A stretch of 7,489 nucleotides of DNA from SIG510 sp045540975 (GTDB taxonomy: Bacteria; Bacillota; Clostridia; Oscillospirales; JAAYXM01). Under the pieces are notes generated by a model, which had not been told where the DNA came from, made no database searches, and worked only from the letters and a program-made list of their open reading frames with translations. The stretch is taken from contig JAZQIE010000199.1 of NCBI GenBank assembly GCA_045540975.1, positions 1 to 7,489 on the forward strand. The letters run 5' to 3'. Position numbers and translations under genes: made by a program. Of the stretch, positions 1 to 3,725 are shown one piece after another (the first letter of the stretch is position 1; the number at the start of each line of letters is the position of its first letter).

Positions 1-85
1 TAATGCGGCGCTTGATTGCGCCCTCGCCGTGCACCTTCACCACGGTCACGGTCTCGCCCACACGGGCGGTTTTCAGCGTTTTCAT
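1..85 (-). CDS. feoA: FeoA-domain protein, N-terminal part only
   Basis: The gene runs off the left edge, so only the first 28 codons are visible. The peptide begins MKTLKTARVGETVTVVKVHG and continues EGAIKRRI. This resembles the start of FeoA, a small SH3-like protein of about 75 residues that supports the FeoB ferrous-iron transporter at the membrane. In FeoA the same pattern occurs: an opening strand with L..A..G, then a V.V..V.G strand, then a G..KRRL/I turn. The start at 83-85 is preceded on the minus strand by AAAGGAGA about 8 bases upstream, a strong ribosome binding site. A promoter and two palindromic operator-like sites lie just upstream, as expected for an iron-regulated gene. A longer FeoA-containing protein, such as a DtxR-type regulator, is unlikely because the domain begins at residue 1. 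FeoB, if present, lies outside the window. Confidence 0.82.
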   Translation of the reverse strand, partial: MKTLKTARVGETVTVVKVHGEGAIKRRI

Positions 86-100
86 GAAGCGGTCTCCTTT

Positions 101-120
101 CGGTTAGTCTGCGCTAACCG
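101..120. promoter_or_regulatory. Palindromic operator-like site 1 upstream of feoA
   Basis: CGGTTAG and CTAACCG form a perfect 7-base inverted repeat around a 6-base centre. The TTAG...CTAA arms resemble sites of iron- or manganese-dependent DtxR-family repressors. It lies between the feoA promoter and its ribosome binding site, so a bound protein would block transcription. That it is a repressor site is inferred; no regulator gene is visible. Confidence 0.55.
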
Positions 121-135
121 TGATTCACAAAAAAT

Positions 136-155
136 CAGTTAGCCTTCACTAACCG
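136..155. promoter_or_regulatory. Palindromic operator-like site 2 upstream of feoA
   Basis: This is a second copy of the GTTAG-6-CTAAC palindrome, with its centre 35 bases from the first. It lies a few bases downstream of the predicted minus-strand -10 element and should overlap the transcription start. The outermost base pair is imperfect (C...CG against CG...CG in site 1). Two similar palindromes at a feoA promoter support iron-dependent control. Confidence 0.58.
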
Positions 156-161
156 TATAAT

Positions 162-190
162 ATCTTACTGGAAAGATTTTGATTTGTCAA
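162..190 (-). promoter_or_regulatory. Sigma-70 type promoter of feoA
   Basis: On the minus strand a perfect -35 box TTGACA (185-190) is followed after exactly 17 bases by TAAGAT (162-167) as the -10 box. Transcription should start near 155, inside operator-like site 2. TATTAT lies a few bases downstream, but its spacing to the -35 box would be 22 bases. Confidence 0.65.
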
Positions 191-213
191 TACTTTTTTT
201 CAAAATTTTTCTG

Positions 214-242
214 TTGTGAGGCGGTGGGTTTTGTGGTATCAT
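214..242 (+). promoter_or_regulatory. Promoter of pyruvate kinase gene
   Basis: TTGTGA (214-219) and TATCAT (237-242) are separated by 17 bases. A TG at 234-235 gives an extended -10. Transcription would start near 249, leaving a leader of under 20 bases that consists of little more than the AAAGGAG ribosome binding site (250-256). Such a short leader leaves no room for a riboswitch. Confidence 0.55.
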
Positions 243-265
243 AGTATGCAAAGGAGATTTTCACT

Positions 266-1681
266 ATGAGAAAAACAAAAATCATTGCAACGGTCGGTCC
301 TGCGAGCGAATCCCCCGCGGTATTCGAGGCGATGTGTAAGGCGGGCATCAATACCGCGCGGCTCAACTTCTCGCACGGGACCCATGCGGAGCATCAAAAG
401 AAAATTGATATGATCAAAGAAGTCCGCGAAAAACTGGGGCTTCCGATTGCGATTATGCTGGACACCAAGGGCCCCGAGTACCGCATCAAGACCTTTGCGG
501 GCGGGTCTGCGGTTGTGGAAGACGGCGCGGTCTTCACCTTCACCACCGAGGACGTGGTGGGCGATTCCACCCGCGTTTCGGTCAATTACAGCGGACTTCC
601 CGATGACCTCACTGTGGGAGACCGTATTTTGGTCAACAACGGGCTTGTCATCTTCGAGGTGCGCGAGATTTTAGATTGCGACATCATCTGCGAGGTGGTG
701 GTCGGCGGCGAGCTCAAGGACCGCAAGAGCATGAGTTTCCCGAACAAGGTGTTAAAACAGACCTATCTCAGCGAGCAGGATAAAGAGGACTTGCTCTTTG
801 GGATCCAAAACGGGATTAACTTTGTTGCCGCATCGTTTGTTTCCTGCAAGCAGGATATTTGGGCGGTGCGCAAGTTTTTGAGTGAAAACGGCGGCGAGAA
901 TATCGAAATCATCGCAAAGATTGAAAACCGCGCGGGTGTGGACAATATCGTTGAAATCTGCGAGGTGTGTGACGGTGTCATGGTCGCGCGCGGTGATTTG
1001 GGTGTGGAGGTGCCGTATGCCGAGCTTCCCGCGATTCAGAAATACCTGATTACCAAGTGCCGTATGCTGGGTAAGCGCGTCATCACCGCGACCGAGATGT
1101 TAGAGTCCATGATTTACAATCCGCGCCCCACCCGTGCCGAGATCTCGGACGTGGCAAACGCGGTGTATGACGGCACAAGCGCGGTCATGCTCTCGGGCGA
1201 GAGTGCCGCGGGCAAGTATCCGGTCGAGACGGTGGAGGTCATGTCCAAAATCGTGGAGGAGACCGAGCGCAACATCAATTTCGTCAAGCGCTTCCAAAAC
1301 AGCGGCTTCCAAATCCGCTCGCAGGTGGACGCGATTTCCCACGCGACCTGCGGTATGGCAATCGATATCGGCGCAAAGGCGATTGTGGTGTCTTCCCTCT
1401 CGGGAATGACCGTGCGCATGGTGTCCCGCTTCCGCGCACCCATGGACATCATCGGTCTTGCAACGAATAAGGACGTGTGGTACCGCCTCTCCCTTTCCTG
1501 GGGCGTCATCCCGGTACTCAGTGAGGAATACCCCACCACAGACGTCATGTTCTACCACGCGGTACGCGCCGCAAAGGATGTGCTTCCCCTCAAAAGCGGC
1601 GATTCCATCGTCCTCACGGGCGGCGTCATCAACGGAAAGTCGGGCAATACCAATACCATTAAGGTGGAAAATATCAAGTAG
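266..1681 (+). CDS. pyk: Pyruvate kinase
   Basis: Pyruvate kinase transfers phosphate from phosphoenolpyruvate to ADP, the last ATP-forming step of glycolysis in the cytosol. The 471-residue protein starts with MRKTKIIATVGPAS and has the ARLNFSHG motif (31-38). It also has LDTKGPE (65-71), the catalytic-site lysine K218 in AKIEN with E220, the metal-binding D244 in ARGDLG, and the signature ITATEML (273-279) followed by NPRPTRAE. The C-terminal domain is complete and ends TNTIKV. The length is the usual one, without the extra PEP-utiliser domain of Bacillus enzymes. Glu71 matches the glutamate typical of potassium-dependent enzymes, although the usual threonine three residues later is Ile74. 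The B domain is divergent: VNNG at 123-126 where VDDG is common, and KSMSFPN at 154-160 where KGVNLPG is common. The start has AAAGGAG nine bases upstream. The gene appears monocistronic, with its own promoter and terminator. Confidence 0.96.
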   Translation: MRKTKIIATVGPASESPAVFEAMCKAGINTARLNFSHGTHAEHQKKIDMIKEVREKLGLPIAIMLDTKGPEYRIKTFAGGSAVVEDGAVFTFTTEDVVGDSTRVSVNYSGLPDDLTVGDRILVNNGLVIFEVREILDCDIICEVVVGGELKDRKSMSFPNKVLKQTYLSEQDKEDLLFGIQNGINFVAASFVSCKQDIWAVRKFLSENGGENIEIIAKIENRAGVDNIVEICEVCDGVMVARGDLGVEVPYAELPAIQKYLITKCRMLGKRVITATEMLESMIYNPRPTRAEISDVANAVYDGTSAVMLSGESAAGKYPVETVEVMSKIVEETERNINFVKRFQNSGFQIRSQVDAISHATCGMAIDIGAKAIVVSSLSGMTVRMVSRFRAPMDIIGLATNKDVWYRLSLSWGVIPVLSEEYPTTDVMFYHAVRAAKDVLPLKSGDSIVLTGGVINGKSGNTNTIKVENIK

Positions 1682-1693
1682 AGTGAAATACAG

Positions 1694-1722
1694 AAGACCA
1701 TCTCAAACGAGATGGTCTTTTT
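1694..1722 (+). terminator. Intrinsic terminator of pyk
   Basis: An 11-bp perfect stem (1694-1704 with 1709-1719) closes an AAAC loop and is followed by a T run through 1722. It starts 12 bases after the pyk stop codon. The A residues at the 5' base of the stem are too few for a convincing terminator on the other strand. Confidence 0.93.
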
Positions 1723-1732
1723 GTGTGAAATA

Positions 1733-2001
1733 ACACCTGCGGTGTAGATAAAAGCGAAATGCGGCAAAGCCGCGATTTAGCTGCGAAGCAATTTCGCTGC
1801 AACGCAATTTCGCTGTGCCGCAAGCACAATTTAGCTGCGAAGCAATTTCGCTGTGCCGCAAGCACAATTTAGCTGCGAAGCAATTTCGCTGTGCCGCAAG
1901 CACAATTTAGCTGCAACGCAATTTCGCTGTGCCGCAGGCACAATTTAGCTGCAAAGCAATTTCGCTGTGCCGTAGGCACAATTTAGCTGCAAAGCAATTT
2001 A
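1733..2001. repeat. Hairpin array 1: ATTTMGC linker alternating with mini-palindromes
   Basis: The space between convergent pyk and thioredoxin genes is filled by a modular array. A 7-base linker, ATTTAGC or ATTTCGC, occurs twelve times between 1775 and 1987. Each linker is followed by a small palindrome, either 9 bases (TGC-nnn-GCA) or 15 bases (TGTGC-CGCAA-GCACA or TGTGCC-GCA-GGCACA). The regular part can also be read as five full copies of a 38-bp tandem unit at 1804-1993. Upstream are an ACACC-TGC-GGTGT hairpin (1733-1745) and a reversed linker GCGAAAT (1754-1760) before GCGGC-AAA-GCCGC. ATTTCGC precedes every 15-base palindrome, and ATTTAGC always precedes a 9-base one. The last palindrome (1988-1996) is followed by ATTTA, whose final TTA is the thioredoxin stop codon. 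Reading frames through the array are repeat artefacts, since 38 is not a multiple of three. Confidence 0.92.
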
Positions 2002-2295
2002 CTTCACCAAGTCTTCCATTGCTTCAAGCGAGATGACGCCTGTGGATTTATTTGCGATTTCGCCGTTTTTGAGCACCACAAGTGTGGGGATGACCATGAT
2101 GCCGAACTCAGCGGCGAGGTCTGCCGCTTCGTCCACATTGACCTTACCCACGGTGACTTCGGGGTGCTTGTCCGCAAACTCCTCCAGGGTGGGTGCGATC
2201 ATGCGGCACGGGCCGCACCAGGTCGCCCAAAAGTCGAGCAGGACAACATCGTTCTTTTTTATTTCTTCAAAATTTGCTTTTGTGACAGCGAGCAT
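1999..2295 (-). CDS. trxA: Thioredoxin
   Basis: This is a small cytosolic dithiol reductant that donates electrons to reductases, peroxiredoxins and other disulfide targets. The 98-residue protein has the canonical active site WCGPC (26-30) after a DFWA strand, the cis-proline P70 in VIPTL, and the NVDEA and LKNGE segments of a full thioredoxin fold. There is no signal peptide, and its length is slightly below the usual 105. The start has AAGGAGGA (2303-2310) seven bases upstream, and this overlaps the last codons of the FTR-like gene, whose stop is only 3 bases away, so translation is probably coupled. That neighbour suggests the thioredoxin is reduced from ferredoxin rather than NADPH, which is inference. 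The stop codon lies in the edge of hairpin array 1, and no separate T-rich terminator is seen after it. Confidence 0.95.
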   Translation of the reverse strand: MLAVTKANFEEIKKNDVVLLDFWATWCGPCRMIAPTLEEFADKHPEVTVGKVNVDEAADLAAEFGIMVIPTLVVLKNGEIANKSTGVISLEAMEDLVK

Positions 2296-2298
2296 AAT

Positions 2299-2502
2299 TT
2301 AGTCCTCCTTGGATTTGTAATAGAGAAGGCAATGGCAATAGCCTTCGAAGTTCGGGTCCGCGATTTGGTCACGGAATTCCTTGCACATACATTTGTTTTC
2401 GGGGGTACGCGCAAGTCTGCACGGGCAGTACCCGTCTTTTGCTTTGAGTCCTTCTTTGATACGCGCGACGATTTCGGGGTCTTCATTGAGTCTGACCGCC
2501 AT
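2299..2502 (-). CDS. Ferredoxin:thioredoxin reductase catalytic subunit-like protein
   Basis: The 67-residue protein carries three Cys-X-Cys motifs, CPC (26-28), CMC (38-40) and CHC (56-58), within KDGYCPCR, NKCMCKEFRDQ and GYCHCLLYY. This is the hallmark of the FTR beta subunit. In the plant enzyme four of these cysteines hold a [4Fe-4S] cluster and two form the redox-active disulfide that passes ferredoxin electrons to thioredoxin. By analogy C28 and C58 are the redox pair. The middle motif is placed differently from the plant form: gaps of 9 and 15 residues here against about 16 and 8, with the same total span. This fits my memory of clostridial members of the family. No FTR alpha subunit is present. 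The start directly abuts the stop of the upstream gene (TAA then ATG), with GGGAGGTGG upstream, so it is translationally coupled. The thioredoxin gene follows after 3 bases. Confidence 0.88.
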   Translation of the reverse strand: MAVRLNEDPEIVARIKEGLKAKDGYCPCRLARTPENKCMCKEFRDQIADPNFEGYCHCLLYYKSKED

Positions 2503-3051
2503 TTATTCCACCTCCCACGGTAAATTGACTGTCTGCATGGGATGCCCCATTGCGGGGATGATTGTTTCAAGCAAGTCCTTCATGGAAAGGCGCAGGCTTG
2601 AGGTATTGATGCACGGATGGAAGCCGATGTACTCTCCCTTCAAGACATCCGCATCCGCAAGCAGGGTGACGCGGTTTTCCTTATCATTCATCAGCCCCAA
2701 AACCGAGAGTGAGCCCGGGGTGATGTCGAGGAGCGCTTCCATCTTCTCCGCCGATGCAAACGAGAGTCTGCTTGAGCCGATTTGCGCCGAGAGGTACTTG
2801 GTCTTAAAGGGTTTCTCGCCCGGCATGATGAGGAGGTAAAACGCGGTCTGCTGTTTGTTGGTGAGAAGCAGGTTTTTGCAGGTGACCGCATCGAGCACCG
2901 CATCAACCGCGGCACAATCCTCCATGGTCATTGCGGGGACATGGTCCACCCGACCGTATGTAACTCCGAGTTTGTCGAGGAAATCGTACACGCGCTGCTC
3001 TTTCGGGAGGCGCGCGGCAGCATCGCTCGGACGTCCGTATTCCAGTTTCAT
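2503..3051 (-). CDS. prdX: YbaK/PrdX-type aminoacyl-tRNA deacylase (Ala-tRNA(Pro) editing)
   Basis: The predicted 182-residue enzyme would hydrolyse mischarged tRNA, most likely Ala-tRNA(Pro), in trans to prolyl-tRNA synthetase. A single YbaK/EbsC-type editing domain covers nearly the whole protein. Visible hallmarks are the substrate-contacting lysine K59 in TCKNLLL, the KYLSAQIGSSRLSFAS segment, the PGSLSVLGLMNDKE stretch and the GFHPCINTSSLRLS motif, all typical of stand-alone PrdX/ProX proteins. The start at 3049-3051 (MKLEYGRPSD) has GAGGTGA just upstream. An in-frame ATG 26 codons earlier adds only a basic, non-conserved tail that overlaps the upstream gene's 3' end. The stop is immediately followed by the FTR-like start, so the two are probably translated together. 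A cysteine sits next to the active-site lysine. Substrate choice within the family is inferred, not shown. Confidence 0.88.
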   Translation of the reverse strand: MKLEYGRPSDAAARLPKEQRVYDFLDKLGVTYGRVDHVPAMTMEDCAAVDAVLDAVTCKNLLLTNKQQTAFYLLIMPGEKPFKTKYLSAQIGSSRLSFASAEKMEALLDITPGSLSVLGLMNDKENRVTLLADADVLKGEYIGFHPCINTSSLRLSMKDLLETIIPAMGHPMQTVNLPWEVE

Positions 3052-3082
3052 GATTCTCACCTCTGACTGTGAATATGATGTT

Positions 3083-3445
3083 TCATTCGGTTTTTTCTTG
3101 GTTTTTCTTTGCGGTTGTAACGGATGCAATCAGTTTTCTCCGAATTGTACCGCAACGATTCTTTAATTCTTGATACACTTCTTCGCTGAATCTGTTTGTT
3201 CGATACAATAATTCGAGCCAGAATTCGGTTTCCGAACTTTCTTTTAATGCAAGCTCGAGTTTATGGATGAAATCGGACCTACTTTGTGCATACTTTGCCT
3301 CGTGCAGATTCGCACCGATGGAAGACGAGGAACGCAAAAGTTGATTGATATATACTCTGCACCCTTTGATGTCCTCGCACACATTGGAAACAGCAACGGC
3401 AAAATCGATGGATTCTTCTCTTAACTTGCTTTTGCTCTGCTCCAT
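3083..3445 (-). CDS. Four-helix bundle protein (S23/IVP family, Avd-like fold)
   Basis: The 120-residue helical protein has the family core: SIDFAVAVSNVC near the start, then INQLLRSSSSIGANLHEA, QSRSDFIHKLELALKESSET and EFWLELLYRTNRFSEE, ending with a basic TAKKN tail. The family includes proteins encoded in 23S rRNA intervening sequences and is related to Avd of diversity-generating retroelements, but most chromosomal copies have no known role. No rRNA, reverse transcriptase or variable repeat is in the window. The start at 3443-3445 (MEQSKSKLRE) has AAAGGAGA upstream; a 28-codon upstream extension is made of hairpin-array sequence and is rejected. A hand count over 3121-3300 gives 71 G/C in 180 (39%), well below neighbouring genes, suggesting transfer. 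It precedes the deacylase gene by 31 bases in the same direction, so it could head that operon. Array 2 begins 15 bases upstream of its start. Confidence 0.9.
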   Translation of the reverse strand: MEQSKSKLREESIDFAVAVSNVCEDIKGCRVYINQLLRSSSSIGANLHEAKYAQSRSDFIHKLELALKESSETEFWLELLYRTNRFSEEVYQELKNRCGTIRRKLIASVTTAKKNQEKTE

Positions 3446-3460
3446 TTTGGTCTCCTTTTG

Positions 3461-3653
3461 TCGATATGCAATTTTCGATTGCTCGATATTTTTGTTGTCA
3501 CAAAATCGATATGTTTTCGCCATGCTCAAACTCGATATGATATCAATCTCGTTGCGTCAGCAACATATCGAGTGCGCAGCACATATCGAGTCTGCAAGAC
3601 ATATCGAGAATCTCGCACGAGATTGATATCGAGAATTCGCAGTTTGCGAATTC
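3461..3653. repeat. Hairpin array 2: TCGATAT/ATATCGA linker alternating with mini-palindromes
   Basis: The 7-mer TCGATAT occurs at 3461, 3483, 3506 and 3532, and its reverse complement ATATCGA at 3565, 3583, 3601 and 3626. That is four copies on each side of a centre near 3550. Between linkers lie unrelated short palindromes: GCAAT-5-ATTGC (3468-3482), TTTTGT-4-ACAAAA (3490-3505), a weaker GTTT...AAAC (3513-3531), GTTGC-4-GCAAC (3551-3564), GTGC-GCA-GCAC (3572-3582), GTCT-GCA-AGAC (3590-3600), AATCTC-4-GAGATT (3609-3624) and GAATTCGCA-GTT-TGCGAATTC (3633-3653). Three linkers on the right are exactly 18 bases apart. A 13-base inverted repeat (3539-3551 with 3618-3630) encloses the central units. 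It fills the gap between the divergent four-helix-bundle and MATE genes. No T-rich terminator follows any stem. Confidence 0.9.
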
Positions 3654-3671
3654 ATCCTACCATATTTTCAC

Positions 3672-3700
3672 TTGAAAATCAAGCGGATTTATACTATCAT
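3672..3700 (+). promoter_or_regulatory. Promoter of MATE transporter gene
   Basis: TTGAAA (3672-3677) and TATCAT (3695-3700) are 17 bases apart; the -10 is the same hexamer as at pyk. Transcription would start near 3707, just before the AAAGGA ribosome binding site. This argues against the in-frame TTG at 3672 and ATG at 3699 as translation starts, because both lie inside the promoter. Confidence 0.55.
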
Positions 3701-3725
3701 GTTAGAAGAAAGGATGTGTACCACC

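Noticed and set aside
86..265. Riboswitch or leader regulation of pyk
   Set aside because: The predicted pyk leader is under 20 bases, and the remaining gap is accounted for by the feoA promoter and operators.
1674..1903. Two minus-strand ORFs rich in repeated AAQRNCFAAK-type peptides
   Set aside because: They are translations of hairpin array 1; the 38-bp unit is not a multiple of three, so open frames appear by chance, and there is no ribosome binding site.
1733..2001. CRISPR array
   Set aside because: The conserved part is only 7 bases, the intervening segments are self-palindromes of two types, and no cas gene is present.
3083..3445. Diversity-generating retroelement suggested by the Avd-like protein
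   Set aside because: No reverse transcriptase and no template/variable repeat pair with adenine-specific differences are in the window.
3083..3445. 23S rRNA intervening sequence
   Set aside because: No rRNA sequence flanks the gene; both neighbours are protein-coding genes.
3446..3529. Longer start for the four-helix-bundle gene at 3529
   Set aside because: The extra 28 codons consist of hairpin-array sequence, and a strong AAAGGAGA site directly precedes the ATG at 3443-3445.
3672..3725. Longer MATE protein from TTG 3672 or ATG 3699
   Set aside because: These codons coincide with the predicted -35 and -10 boxes; the ribosome binding site favours ATG 3726 and family proteins begin near it.
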